Shown: one piece after another, positions 10,237-23,290 of the stretch
Layout of the letters: each line of letters starts with the position of its first letter
Position numbering within the stretch: the stretch's first letter is position 1
Source of the DNA: Gossypium raimondii
Taxonomy: Eukaryota > Streptophyta > Magnoliopsida > Malvales > Malvaceae
DNA length: 64,000 bases
Assembly (NCBI RefSeq): GCF_025698545.1
Contig: NC_068570.1
Location: 558,001 to 622,000, forward strand
Reading direction: 5' to 3'
The notes under the pieces: model-generated
Databases searched by the model: none
Told to the model about the DNA's origin: nothing
What the model saw: only the letters and a program-made list of their open reading frames with translations
Position numbers and translations under genes: made by a program

Positions 10237-13200
10237 TGTATTTGAATAGTTCAGGACCATGATCTTAATGAGTAACTTTTGCACATTTAACTTAATTTCT
10301 AATTAGTTTGTCATCAATTAGAAATAGAGGAGTTAATAGGCCGGGAAAAGTCTAGTTCTAGAAAAAAAAATTCTAGGCTTGAACTCGTCCCGCCCAAACA
10401 TTTTCAAATGGCACGTTTTAGTGTTAAAAATAAAGAAATACTTTTTTTAAAATTTAATTATAAATATATAAAAATTAATTTAACATTGTTTATATATTTG
10501 TATTAATTCTAAATAGTAAAATAGATCGGACCAGGCAGGCCGTCCAACCCATGAACACCTTTAATTAGAAATTAGCTACGTAAACATATTCAACCTACTT
10601 TATTTGATTACTAAATTTGAGTTAACATTTTATGATTAAAAATAATAGTATATATATTTATTTTTATTTTATACACTTTATTCTTGAATTTAATGAAAAT
10701 AATGCATTAAAAACAAAACCTTTTTATTTCTAGATCTTGTGTTCTTTTTTCTCCTTTTGATGTGTGGAGGACATGACATGATCCATGAAGGATTGCATCA
10801 TATTGAGAGAAACCAAAACATAAAACTTTAATCAAAGTGGTCTGGTCCAATATAGAAACTCAAATATGTGTAAGCAAATTAAAGTGTTTGAATCATTGGG
10901 TTATCTATTATCTTGCATTAATTGAACAATTTTTTAAAAAAAGTTTTAAATAGATTAAAAGAGGAAGAAAAAAAAATATGAAAAATATTTGAAATAGATA
11001 GGGTTAAGATGAGGTGACAGAATGTAAAGGCAATGGTCAATGGCCCCTTGTGTTTGATTTTTGATGGCGGTCTAAGCTTGAGAAAAAGCATATATTCTGC
11101 TTTTATAATACCTTTGTCTTCTTCTTAAGACACTCCTTTAAATCTTTCAAAAACTTTACACACTTTCAAGGGCTTTGTGAAAGTTTTTTGACTAAAAAAG
11201 TTTCAATAATGTTTAATTGTTGAAAGTGATTCTAAATGATTTCTTTGTATTTGCTAGTCAATTCTTTTCTTGTAGGGTCTTTAGAAAGTTTAATTTAAAT
11301 CTTAAATATATCAAAGAGTACAAGGTTTATATCCAAAATAAGGATGCAATGGAGAATATAGTATTATTAAAAATATTAAATATCTAACAGTTACCTCTTA
11401 AATATAAATTTGAAATTGATAAATATGTTATGAAATACATATAAGAGAGAAAAGAATATTTGTAAAACTTTGTTGAATAAATTAATTTTATTAAAGACAA
11501 TTTGTTGAAACAAAGTATACTTGTAAATAATAAATTTACTTATTGAGGATCGAGTTGAAACTTAGAAATTTTGAGGTGAAATTGTTGTCTATTGATGTAT
11601 AAATTTCAATTCAATTATTCCTCGAGATTTCAATACTATCTAAAAAGTTACATAACTTGTAAAGATGTCAATTAAATTTTTCTGCACAATTAAAGAGTTG
11701 TAAATTATAGAACTTCGTGTGTTAGCTTGATGGTCAAAGTATTCATCGCATCAATTGTGATCTAAATTCAAATAACGCTAGTCCCATTGCACTCCTTTTA
11801 TAATTTATAAAAAGAATGATTAAACAAAAAAAAAGACTTTAAACTAAAACAAAGAAGAAAGAAAACTTTAGTAACTTAAATGGTATGAATTGTGTGAGCT
11901 CCTTTTCCCATCCCATAGGACCTAGGGGCTCTAAACATTTACTACTCATGTATGAATATACATAATATATAAATATTCATTAATGCATGAATGAATGTAG
12001 ATTTTAACAATCATGAAAGTACATACAATCATTAATGCATTATATAATGTACTGCGACTACTCCACAACCGAGATTAAACAGCAAAAAGTATTCCACTTA
12101 ACTCACTAGTTCATAGTTCAAATTACAACAGTACAAGTTTGTAATTTCAGTTTAAAATTTTGTCATTAAAAAGAAATTTGAGATAAATTTCTTATTTATT
12201 TATTGATGAATGCATGGTTGAGACCAATTTTCCTTATTGGTTGATTAAAGAATCTTGTCAAGGATGTATTCAATGTTTAATCAACTAGCTAGGAGAAAAA
12301 AATGATAATCTTGATGATGCTCGTTCATTGGAGGCCTATAAAATTTGCGCATGAAATTTAAGAACCTATAAAATCGACATTGAAGTCTACATTTTGATTA
12401 AAGAAATAAGTGCAAATTTAAGAATACTTTTAAGAGTGAATTTTGGGACAAAATGAATTTTGAAATAAAAGTATTCCTAAATAAGTTACTTTTTGAGAGA
12501 AAAAGTGATTCTTTCAAGTCAAAAATTGAAGCAAAAGCATTTTCTTTCAGAAGTTGAAAATTTTAGCTTCCCTAAAAAATACGCTTAAGAAGAAATTCTT
12601 AACAGTTTCCGTATATAAGCCTCCAAGCCATGTTTTCCAAGACATCTTCAAAGTGGAATAACCTAAGAATCTTGCCTACCTTCCAAGATTATTATCAAAA
12701 AGTTATTCCCAAAAGAAATTGTTCTCAAAGGTGTTCATGCAAGGAATAATATTCCCCAAAACTACTATTGATTGGACAGTTAGTAACCAAATATAAGTAT
12801 CTAATCCCCTCCCAAAAATTATAATTCAACTTAAGCCATTTTAACCCAAAAATTTTAGCCTTTGGTTCCATTAGTTAAATGGTAAAGCCCATGTTTAGCC
12901 TAATTCAATTTAGTCTCTTTTAACTAAGAAAAATTGCCCTTTTGGCTCCTCAAATTAATAATTCAATTTATGTTATTTTAACACAATTTTTAGCTTTGAC
13001 ACTTCAAAATTTTCTAATTATCTCTTAGCCACCCAATTCAAAATTTTCTCCAATGACCAATAGCTGTTCAACCCAGACTCAAAAATGATTTGAATAAAAA
13101 ATTACTTAATCCAAACTAATTTGAATTCAAAATGATCCACTCTACTCGAAAAACTCGACTAACAAACCTAGATGACATGAACTTAAAATATTTCAAGCTT

Positions 13201-14041
13201 GAAATGACCTAAAATCGAAACAATCCCATATTCAAAGCAACTCAAATTCGAAATAATATAAACTCAACTAACCAGAATATGTTAAATCTTGAAATAATTG
13301 GACTTATATTATCCCAACTTAAAATCAACCTAAACAGCCAGATAGAAGAAAACAATCCAAGAGTTCTAATTATAAATATGGAAAGTTTGGAGCACAAATA
13401 TAGCAATGAGGAAAGCTTGTATTACCCATGGGGACTTAAAAAGGAATGAGAGTTCATTTTTAACTCCTTTACTATATCTATTTTTTCTTTTGATTTCTGT
13501 TTTATTCTCACTTACGGAAAGAGACATCTGTGTATGATTCATCCTTTCAAAAAATAAAATAAAATTCTAAAGCTATAAATATCTCTATGGGCACAACAAT
13601 GGTCACCCATGCTCAATTTATTCTCAATAATGTTGACCTATATTAACTCAAGGTAATTAAAGGTTTAATTATTAACTAAGTGACCACCTTTTAAAAAAAA
13701 GATTCACGATGAAAACGAGAAGCAGCTTTTATGAAATAATTCTTGGAAGATAGTGAAACTATGAAGTAAGCAAAAGCTAAAAAGTATCACAAAAGAAAAG
13801 AAAGAAAAGGAAGCCCTAAAAGAAAGGGTTTTGTTTTATCAAAGAAAGTAGGGATAAATAAATAAAGGTGCAAGATGGGGTGGGCGTGCTCCAAGAGAGA
13901 GTTAAAAAGGAAAAAAGATAAAGCAAAAAAATAAAAATAAAAAAAAAGAGAGAGGAAAGCAAAGTGAAGCTTAGGTCAATAAGGTAATGCCCATACTCTT
14001 TGTCTCATCACACATTCTCTCCCATTATACATATACATCAA
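10237..14041. other. Intergenic AT-rich DNA, no gene seen
   Basis: Only short chance frames occur. The stretch 13050-13350 contains a degenerate word repeated many times (variants of aactcgaaatgatc/ttcaaattcgaa) that recurs at 31650-31850 and 56390-56990, so it is a dispersed repeat. The rest gave no motif I could support. Confidence 0.5.
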
Positions 14042-14230
14042 CATTTATTTATTTTTTTGCCGAAATAAAGTTATCCACCATAAACAACAGTGGTTAATCC
14101 TCTCGCCGTTGGTGCTCTTTGAAAAAGTAAACAGTTGGCTATGAAATATATTATATTTGCATGAGTAGGGATCGAAGCCTCAACCACATGATTAAGGGAC
14201 GATATGAACAACCATCACGCCACACATTGT
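14042..14230 (-). mobile_element. tRNA-derived SINE, family A copy 1
   Basis: On the minus strand it starts near 14228 with an A-box-like TGGCGTGATGG, then the B box AGGCTTCGATCCC about 40 bases on, a body ending in CGGC, and an A-rich tail (AAAAAAATAAATAAATG at 14058 down to 14042). This order (pol III boxes, body, A tail) defines a SINE. Four more copies in this window share the body words 'gtgctctYcgaag' and 'catgtggttgagg'. Confidence 0.72.
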
Positions 14231-15384
14231 GATTTACACCAACATTTAAATACTAAATAAACAAGATTGCTTATAGTTTATTTTTTGAAGTTACAATCGT
14301 TCCAATAGAATCAATTATTACATGTATTGAACAAAATATATAACCAACTTAGCAGCTAACTAAATCCAAACTAATTAATTAAACAAAATAAAATTAGAGA
14401 GAACCCATGAATTTGCATATAGTGTGATTCAAGCATGAGACCTCGAAATTTTCAACATCTTAATTTTCCTTCCTCAACAACAAAAGTCTTTTATTAAAGA
14501 AAAAAGATGAATACAATTATCACACTATTAAAGGCAGTGTTTGGTCACCAATTATCGCATTACTTATAGTCTTAATTTTGCTATTCAACCAAAACCTCAT
14601 GGATGATTACTTATAATTTCTAACACTTTTACCATACATATAAAAAATAATACAAGTCCACGTATATATATATACATACATACATATTGGTGCCGTAGAA
14701 TCATAAGATAGTGTCCATTGTTAAGTAATTAATTTAATGAATACATGTACAATAAAGAGAGAGAAGAGGAGGGGATTCAAATGAGTTAAAAGACAGCTGA
14801 AATAGAAAAATTGGAATGGTGTGGAAAAAGGAGGTTATAGCATAAATATTGTGTATCACATAGGGGTTTAAATTGTTCGGAATCTAGGGTTATCGGGATT
14901 GTTTTTGTTTGCCAACCTCGCCTATGTATGGGAAGAAAAAAGAGATGATTAAAATGAACTAAAAGCTTATTCTCAAACAAAAAAGAGCTAAAAACTCAAA
15001 TCCATATTTGTATGTGTAAGCTTGTAATCTATGGAAACAAATTTTTTTTGGAGTGAATGTCATTATTTTTGGAAATAATTAGACAATTATTGGTGTAAGT
15101 TAGTTTTTGTACTTTTGAATTTTAAAAATTTAACCTATCTATTTATTTATTTTAAAATTAAAGCCCAATTGATAATATCGTGAATGGATTTCATTAAATT
15201 TGAATATTCAATGTTTTTGTTTAAAATTAAAGTCAAATTGAATACACATTTAAATTTAAAAGAAATTAGTTAAAATATTATCAATTGTATTTTAATTTTT
15301 AAATAAATAAATAGAAGGATTAAATTCTTGAAATTAGAAATAAAGAAATTAAATTCCAAATTCCAAAAATACAACTGTGAGCAT

Positions 15385-15570
15385 AATAATTTTTTGGGTA
15401 GAAATCAAGGTATTTATTATCGATAGCAATGATTAATCCTCTCACTGTAAGTGCTATCCGAAGAGATAAATAGTTGGCCATAAAATGTGGCATATCCCTA
15501 TAAGTGGGGATTGAACCTTGAACCATATGATTAAGGGACAAGGTAAATAATCATAACGCCAAACCTCAAT
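15385..15570 (-). mobile_element. tRNA-derived SINE, family A copy 2
   Basis: It matches copy 1 over nearly its whole length. On the minus strand: A-box region TTTGGCGTTATGATTA, then ATATGGTTCAAGGTTCAATCCC (B box GGTTCAATCCC), body, and an A-rich tail at about 15386-15396. The 73-codon minus-strand frame here is the SINE body, not a gene. Confidence 0.72.
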
Positions 15571-15694
15571 ATTTGAATAACAAATATATCAATATGTATA
15601 TATCATAAATATGAATGATATATTACGAGTGAAAAATTTTAACTCTATAAATATGATTCAAATACTGCCACATATCATTTTTTTAAACATTTAA

Positions 15695-15834
15695 GGGTGG
15701 TTTACCTGCAGTTAGTGTAAAAATAACAGTGGCAGTGAGATTAGATACTGTAATGATATTATAGTGTGAGATAAAAAGTAAGCTAAATGCACCACATTGC
15801 ATCTCACCATCTCACCACCCATCCAAACTCACCC
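15695..15834. mobile_element. Small Tourist-like MITE (~140 bp)
   Basis: Plus-strand ends are GGGTGGTTTAC... and ...CCAAACTCACCC, giving a 12-13 bp imperfect terminal inverted repeat, with TTAA on both sides. GGGTGxGTTTGG ends and a TTA/TAA target are typical of PIF/Harbinger-derived Tourist MITEs. The exact duplication is ambiguous because the flanks are palindromic. The interior carries no ORF. Confidence 0.6.
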
Positions 15835-16479
15835 TTAAAATTTTTATTATTTTACTACAGAAGTATGTATACCTTATTTAACCCTATTTATAAAGCGTTT
15901 AAACTCCATGAAATAATTTTAATTAATTTAAATATATCAATATGTATATATAATACAATATAGCCCATATCTCCCATATCGATGTATAATTAAATTATAA
16001 AAAAGACAGCTTTCATTAGGAGAGAAGGCACTACGAAGGGATTGCTGATCAAATTGGATTTGAACCACAAAAAAACACCATGAATTAATGGTAGTGAGAA
16101 AAAAAAATGTTAAAACCCACCACCAACATCGGGGCAACCAAAGTTCAAACCATAACTTGATGTTTAATATTTAATTATATTTTTAGGTGATCAATCCCAA
16201 CGAAAAGAAGCACAAGATATGAGTTAAAAGTGTCTCCATCATAATCTATAATATAAGGTTAATTCCATAAGAGGTTATGAGATTTTAAATTATTTCTTAA
16301 TTAATCTAATATCAATTTGGATTTGAGTATTAAATGATAGTTGGAATCTAATTTGAAGTTTATTTAAAATATATACACCAAATTTTAAATATATATATAT
16401 GCTTACAATATAGACAATTTGATTCTAATATATTTAGAAAAATAAAAATGGTGTCATTTAAATTTAGAATGAGTATTTC

Positions 16480-17250
16480 TTTTATTTTTAATATGTTAAA
16501 TTTAATATGTACATGTTTAAAATTTGATCCATATATTTTTATATCGTTCGCATTAAGTCCGAGCTAATATTTAACATCTTAAACAAATGACTAGATTTAC
16601 ATATAATTCTAATTAATTTGATATTGATACTTTTAAGATCTAATAAAATAATTTTCAAATTTATAGACTAATTTAAAATTTAGTATGATGTAATTAGCCT
16701 AGAGACGAAACCAAGAGGGCAAGGCCTTGGCCCCTTGGTCAAAAGGGAAAATATTATTAATAATCCTTCTCAAGTATTAATGGTTCACTTTAATCATTTG
16801 AACAAATGGAAAATTTGGTAATTTTGACCTCTCTTAAAAATTAATTATATAATCTAAGCTCTTTTAGAATATATATTTTTAATTTCAGCGCCACAATTTT
16901 AAAACTTTATCTCGACACCTCTAAATAAAATTTCTGATTTTGTCATTGATTAACTCTATACATAGAAACATTTTAGAGTCCAGGCATAGGCTAGTAGGGC
17001 CGACATCCCTAAAATAAAAATTTAACTTTTAGCCATTTATAATTTATAAAATTTAAATTAATATATGTTAAATTATACTTTGACCCTCAAAAATGAAAAA
17101 AAAAAGTTGATTTAATCCTTTAAAAATTATAAAGATATTAACTATTGAAATGGTAAAATTACTTTTTGATATTGTAAAAATATACAACTTAATTCCGACC
17201 CCTCCAAACAAAAATTATGGAATTTTGCCCTGAGTCTATTGCTGATTTAT
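16480..17250. repeat. Dispersed-repeat cluster upstream of the bHLH gene
   Basis: Three degenerate repeat copies adjoin: 16480-16690 (the 'aaaatttgatcc ... taagtccgagct aatatttaac' family also at 19245-19640, 19940-20370, 38530-38935 and 61610-61980), then 16705-16970 and 16985-17250 (the family ending 'cgacccctccaaa ... ttttgccctg', also at 28020-28275, 48700-48880, 52900-53070, 56500-56760 and 59400-59530). They have no coding capacity, and no terminal repeats were identified. Confidence 0.6.
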
Positions 17251-17275
17251 AAATAGTTAAGAATAGAAGCTATAT

Positions 17276-17277
17276 AC

Positions 17278-17308
<31 letters not shown>

Positions 17309-17310
17309 AA
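17276..17310. repeat. (TA)n microsatellite at the bHLH promoter
   Basis: An alternating TA tract is followed by CACACACA. It lies about 350 bp upstream of the bHLH start codon, just before a plausible 5' UTR, and could double as the core-promoter TATA region. Confidence 0.7.
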
Positions 17311-17510
17311 CACACACATAAGAGGGTCTTTAAAAGTCTTGGGATCAAAGGCAGTGTAGAGGAAGTATTAATCATCTTCCTGCTTTGTAATTGCAGCGAG
17401 TAGTACTGCAATAAAAGCTTTCAGTCATAGCTGCAAAAAGAGTTAGTTAGCCTGAAAAAAAAAATCAAATAATTAAAGTTAGAGAGAGATAGTGATAAAG
17501 GGTAAGGAGA

Positions 17511-17588
17511 ATGGATTATTCATTGTTCTTTTGAAGAAAACCAAATATGTGGGTGTCACCTCAAGTGTGTTCCTTTGATTATAGCTGA
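17511..17588 (+). promoter_or_regulatory. Two short uORFs in the bHLH 5' leader
   Basis: ATG at 17511 opens an 8-codon frame ending TGA at 17534 (MDYSLFF). ATG at 17547 opens a 14-codon frame ending TGA at 17588 (MWVSPQVCSFDYS). Both end before the main ATG at 17663. They could restrain translation if the transcript starts upstream of 17511, which depends on the unmapped start site. Confidence 0.4.
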
Positions 17589-17662
17589 GAATTCAACAAA
17601 GCTCTTTTGTTTGAGTATATTTTCTTTTAACCACTCAACCTTGGGATTTCAAGCCTTTAATC

Positions 17663-20600
17663 ATGGAATCTGAAAATGTCCATCATCAACATCAGCTTCA
17701 CCATTATAATCAGCTTCTCGTTGGGTCTTCTTCATCTTCTTTACCTTGCTATGGAGTTTCAAGCAGTCCCCATTCTTGGCCCCCTACTAATACTTTGTAA
17801 GTCTTCCCCCTCCATTTATTTCTTTTTAATTAAGCTTCTTAATTAACCCTTTTTTTTTACAGTAATACCAGTGAGTTCAATCATAATGGAGCTCTGTTGC
17901 AACCATGGACTAACAATGAAGGAACCTTCAACAACCCGTCTCAGCACAAACTAATGCTCAAAACAGTATCTTCTAGTTTCCCAATGTTATCACAAAGCTC
18001 TGAATTTTACCCCAATACCCATAATTTACCTCCTTTACCTACTAAAGGGAGTTTCAGCCATATATACCCTAGTATAAACATTTCAAACTTGAACCAAGCT
18101 AGTTCCATGGAAGCCTTTGATCTCTTAAGCCCTTCAAGACTTACCAAAAACAGTAGCTTTAAGCATTATGCTTCAGAGGATCATCATCATAATCTTGCTT
18201 CTTTTGGTCATTCTCACCAACAATTTCAGTTGTCTAATCAAAGGCTAGCTTGTAATAATAGCCCTAGTAATGTAAGTGCTCTTGCTCTTAGGCACTCACT
18301 TCATGCAATTTTTTTTGTAGGTATAGTTGAACAAATCTTGATTACAGATATAATGATAAGCATGGGCATATGATTTAATCAAATACTTTTGATAAAGTTG
18401 AAGACCATTTTTTTATTATTATTGTTGTTCTTTATTGAAATTGCTTTTTCATGGTTTTTTTTTTTTTTACTCTTTGGATTTCAAAGATATCATCTTCCTT
18501 CAACACTGAAACACTAGAGGCAAAAAGATCAGGCAATATATTAAAGGAAGCAAAGGCATCAACAGCAACCAAGAAATCTCGTTTGGAGTCACGCGCATGT
18601 CCTCCCTTTAAGGTGAGACCATGCATAATGGAAGCCAGAAAATTGATTATGAGGGTCAGATATGAATTATAAATTTTTAAAGAGTTAAAAAGTGTAATTT
18701 TATCATTATATTAACGTATAATTTCATAAATTTATTGGATAATCATTTGCTTTTTTGCATCAAATCAGGTTAGGAAAGAGAAATTGGGAGATAGAATTGC
18801 AGCTCTCCAACATTTGGTTGCTCCCTTTGGCAAGGTAAAAATTTTTGGGTGCTTAAAAGATTAATTACTAATTAAGGTCTAATTATAGTTTTAGTCCTTC
18901 TATTATGTTAAAATTGTGGTGTGGGAAATTTATAACAGACAGATACAGCGTCCGTACTAATGGAGGCTATTGGATACATCAAATTCCTTCAGAATCAAGT
19001 TGAGGTACTCCCATTTTCCCAAACATTCTCCTTGAATCTTTCATATATATTTTTTAATAATAAATATTCTATGACATATTTATTAAAATATTACCTCAAA
19101 AAGAGACCCATGCCCCCATTGGACTGTTATGGGTGCAACGCTAAGCTAGCCTCAACTAATTGATTCTTCAAATTAAACCCTAATTACTCTAGCAAACAAA
19201 ATTAGGGTTTCTCCCTAGGGTTCTTTTATTAGATGATTTATATATAGGGTTAATTATACCCAAAATCCTCAAATAATTATCAATATTGAATCAATCAAGT
19301 CATTTTGTTATTTAGTCATTAACTTGGGATTTAAGTTCTAGTTCGGATATATCAAAATCGATGAATTCAATTTTAAATATATTTGTACCTAATCATGTAT
19401 GACAACTTATATCTAAAATGTTTTTAAAGGAAAAAGATAGTATCATTGAAATTTATTAGGACTATTTTTTAAGATTCCTATGCGATAGGTACATATGTGT
19501 TAAAATTTGATCCTCATATGTTTTAAATATACTCAATGTTTGAGATTATATTTGAGTTGATATTTAACACCTAAGCTAGTGATTAGACTGACAAAAGACT
19601 TGATGATGCAATATTAATATTTCAATGACTGAATAGTATATTTTAAAGTTTTAGCCCTAATAACTCTAGTATAGCAAACAAAATAGGGTTTTTCCTAGGG
19701 TTCATTTATTAGATGTTTTATCTAAAGGGTTATAAATTGATTCCAAGTTTTAAAAAATTATTTGAGTCTTGAATGTCAATATTGTAATCAATAAATGTTG
19801 GGTATAGAGTTAAGATACAATACACTTCTAAGAAGAGAATTTAGGTTTGTATCCTAAAACAATATTATTAGGAGAGGTAATCATAAACCTTAAAAGATTA
19901 GTTTTCATAAACCATAAAATGGACTGAAGATACTTTTGGTTATACCAAAAATAAATATATCAACATTGTATCAATAAAGTCTTTTTGTTCTCCTAGTTTG
20001 TAGCTTGAGAGTTAAATTCTAACTCGAATATGACGTGGATGTGTTTAAAACACGTGAATCAAATTTAAAATATGTATATATGGAAAAATTCGTATCTAAC
20101 GTGTTTTTTAAAGAAAAAAATGATTGCTATTTTCTAACGCATTAGATCCAAGATGCCTATGCAATTATATGTGTTAAAATTTGATCCACGAGTTTAAAAT
20201 TTGCTCAACATCATATTCGAGTTGACATTTAATGTTTAAGTCAGTGATTGGATGATAAATAGACTTTGGTTATACGATATTTTAATATTTTGAGGATTTA
20301 ATTAGAATGTTTTAAAATTTGGACAATTTAAAATCCAAGTAGAGTGTAATAATTAACCCTATATTTTGTGTTAGCATATATACCAAGTCTTTTCACCATT
20401 GGTTGTTTAAACAACAATCCCATAAGAGTTGTAATGTAGGAGCAGTATAGCTATTAGCTTTAACCACATGGAAATTTTGTTTCTTTGGGTTCTCATATTC
20501 TCTAGTTTTATTGTTTTCTTTTTATCTTTTGGAACAACATAAAATGAAAAGAAAAAATCATTAAAATTAACTTTCCATGAACTCAAGAGAATTTGGTAAG

Positions 20601-21030
20601 AGATTCAATATTATTCGATTGTAAGTAATTTTGTAAGAATTTCAGTGATTTACATGGTAAGGAATTTGGTATTATATTGAAAAATAATTTTTCTTTTTGC
20701 AGACATTAAGTGTTCCATATATGAAGTCATCTCGTAATAGAACATCTAGATCCAAACATGGGGTAAGAGAAAAAAAAATCAATCTAATTGCCAAAGGAAA
20801 ATAGCCTTTTGGAATAACTTATTTTCTTACCTTGAAAATGTTTGTAATGATCATGTTTATAGGGTTCAATGATGGAGATGGGAAACGAAGAAGAAACAAG
20901 GCAAGATCTTAAAAGCCGAGGTCTATGTCTAGTACCATTGTCATGCATGTCTTATTTGACCATCGACAACGGCGGAGGCGGCAGCAGTGGTAGCTTTTGG
21001 CCACCGCCCAACTTTAGTAGAGGATTTTAA
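17663..21030 (+). CDS. bHLH transcription factor (bHLH112/123/103-like subgroup)
   Basis: Exons: 17663-17796, 17863-18271, 18487-18612, 18769-18834, 18939-19004, 20703-20762 and 20863-21030; all introns are GT-AG and they join to 342 aa. The N-terminal ~200 residues are low-complexity, rich in Ser, His and Asn. The bHLH region spans about 210-268: KKSRLESRACPPFK, then VRKEKLGDRIAALQHLVAPF, then TDTASVLMEAIGYIKFLQNQ. The basic part lacks the H-E-R triad of typical E-box binders, as in the plant subgroup with bHLH112, 123, 103 and 110, so E-box binding may be weak or altered. The C-terminus (SRGLCLVPLSCM) is also typical of that subgroup. It would act in the nucleus as a dimer. The 1.7-kb intron 5 holds repeats. 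The subgroup is confident; the ortholog is not. Confidence 0.9.
19177..20370. repeat. Repeat-filled bHLH intron 5
   Basis: A ~75-bp phrase (gccctaatwactctag...aacaaaat...agggtttYtcc) at 19177-19252 recurs at 19653-19731. Each is followed by a copy of the same dispersed repeat (19255-19640 and 19940-20370), giving a ~475-bp tandem-duplication pattern inside the intron. Splice sites are unaffected. Confidence 0.6.
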
Positions 21031-22260
21031 CGAACAATTAAGAGACATTAAAACCTTGGGATAGATGATAAAATACTAATTTATTTTTGCAAGCCCATAT
21101 GCCGACTTTACTAGCTAGGAGGGATAATTCATAAAAGCTTACCCTTTTTTTTTTTCTTTATACAATGTTTAAAGTTATCGATATTTCTTTCTCAATCTTT
21201 AAATAAGAGAAAAAATGAGTTTCAACGTACTTCCTATACTGATAACAATGTCAATATCAACCAACTTAAGACTCAACCAACAAATCTACCTTAATTTTAA
21301 ATCTACTTTAATTTTAAATGGAAAATTTTGGTCAAATCTTATTATAATTACAAGATCCCCAAGATGGACCATGCTCAATCAATTAACAATATTAATTCTT
21401 GTAAATTTTTTTAATTTTAGGTTTTAAAGTTATATAGGTTTTACTTTGAAAAACATTTTAACTGTTTAAATCATTGAAACAATAGCACACATCTTTCAAG
21501 ATAAATTTCAATTCAAACTCATGTTTGTATAACAACATAGTAGTGAATTTTGTGAATTGAATGCTAGGACAGTAAAACTCTAATATAAAATTTAAAATTG
21601 TAAATTAAGATTGTGAGATCGTTAAGAACAAAAATTATATACCGAAGTATACCTGAATCCATTTATTTCTTGAAATATCAGAATCTTATGATTTCGATAG
21701 TCCAGATTAGAGGAGGTGGCTCTCTCTTTTCTAAAGATGAGATGTCAAAAAAGTTACGTATGTGTAATTTGGGGATCATAACCCTAATATAAAAATTTTA
21801 CACATTAACCTTAATTTCTAATCAGCCCCCCATCAATCAGAAATTAGTTATATAAAATCAAATTAGATTACTTTTAATTTGGACTAACATTTTATAATAA
21901 TAAAAAATAACATGTAATTATTCTTATTATATATGTAATGTCCATTTTTTTCCAACACCGAATAGATTGACTAGGCCATTCATTTGACAATATTAATCTT
22001 TGTTTTCTAATTATTATTTGTCTCATATGTGATTATCTTTAATAGTAAATTTTATTCTCACATTTTTCTTGTAGTTGTATTTGAATCTAAATACATAGCA
22101 AATTAATGATTTTAATCTCTCATGTATGGTGTTTAATTTCATTGCTATGATAATTAATTTCACCTTCACTACTATTTTTAATCTCATCAAAATCAATCTC
22201 ACTATTTTTACAAGTAGATTTTTTTATCCTTCTTAATTTTTCATTTTTTGAAAGGTTTTT
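21031..22260. other. 3' flank of the bHLH gene, AT-rich, nothing else recognised
   Basis: The bHLH 3' UTR probably ends in the first 200-300 bases. The 70-codon frame at 21215 has no recognisable content. No mobile element could be bounded. Confidence 0.4.
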
Positions 22261-22369
22261 AGAACTACATTAGTAGTTGAACCAATCAAGTTGTCGGTTC
22301 TCCGGTCCGACCGGTTCGATTAATTATTTTTTTCTCAGTTGATATAAAAAACAAAGAAAGAAAGACGTT

Positions 22370-23290
22370 GGAAAATACCAACCTCTCTCAAAGACCGAAG
22401 GGTTACAAAAACTCCTAGAATAATCTTTCACTCTGAAAAACACTCAACTTGAAACAATCAACATCCATTCAAACAAAAACTAATATAGGCAGCAAACAAT
22501 AATCACCTCCGGACTTTAAGAAAACAAAGGACTCTTTATCCTGCTTTTGCCGGAACATCAACTAAGGATTCCGCAATATCCACGGTTTATCATTTCTTTC
22601 CGTCTACCACTTTAAAGCAACACACAAACTAGATTAATTAAGTAGCGAGACTTTCACCTGCTAACCATACCACTAATCAGCGCCAAATCTGTTATATTGG
22701 CTATTAACTCAGCCATATCCGGTCTTGTAGCCACAATCAATACAAATAACAGAGCACAAGCCACTTTTTTCCATTTCTCAATGTCCCTCAAACAAAATAC
22801 ATGTTTTATGAAAAAATGCAGATTTGGATTCGTCTTCTTGTAATCAGGACCTCTGTATATTTTGACCCCAAACCGATTCAGGGAACTTGAAAACTTCCCA
22901 CAGCACCATATTCACCCTTACTAAATAAAGACCTTGACACGAACCAGCCATTATACTACCAGTAAAAACCAATCCCTTCTACTCCTCTCAATGTTTGGCC
23001 CAACCTAGTGAACTTCATTCCCTTCAGAAGAACTCCACCAGCATTCATTCCTCGATGAAGATATTGAACACCCTTGATCCATTCACCAACCCCACGCCAC
23101 TACTCCTTTCACTCTAGTTTCTTACTGTATTAAAGTCACCTAACCACTTACCATCCACAACACCGCGTCTCTTAAAGATGGGATAATTACCTACATGAAA
23201 ACCACCCCAATCCCATATTATAATTACACCTCCAAACTCCCTTCCACAGCCGAAAAACAAAATAAAAAACTCATCACTCCATACATTCCT
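22370..23290 (-). pseudogene. LINE (L1-type) endonuclease-region relic
   Basis: Minus-strand translation near 23160-22820 gives KWLGDFNTVRN, SERSSGVGLVNGSRVFNIFIEE, then (after a shift) LLKGMKFTRLG, later LYLVRVNM and WGQNIQRS. These match the order of plant L1-type endonuclease regions: (G)GDFN, the SFNxFI segment, KFTWFG, and a WGPKPFR-like block. Several stops and indels are present. The flanks (22262-22330 and 23330-23460) carry copies of another degenerate repeat rich in gaaccgg/tcgatt words, perhaps split by this insertion. Assigned by pattern recognition only. Confidence 0.68.

Noticed and set aside
15320..15541. 73-codon minus-strand frame
   Set aside because: It is the body of the family A SINE copy 2.
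18451..18672. Possible 73-codon gene
   Set aside because: It is exon 3 of the bHLH gene read into its introns.
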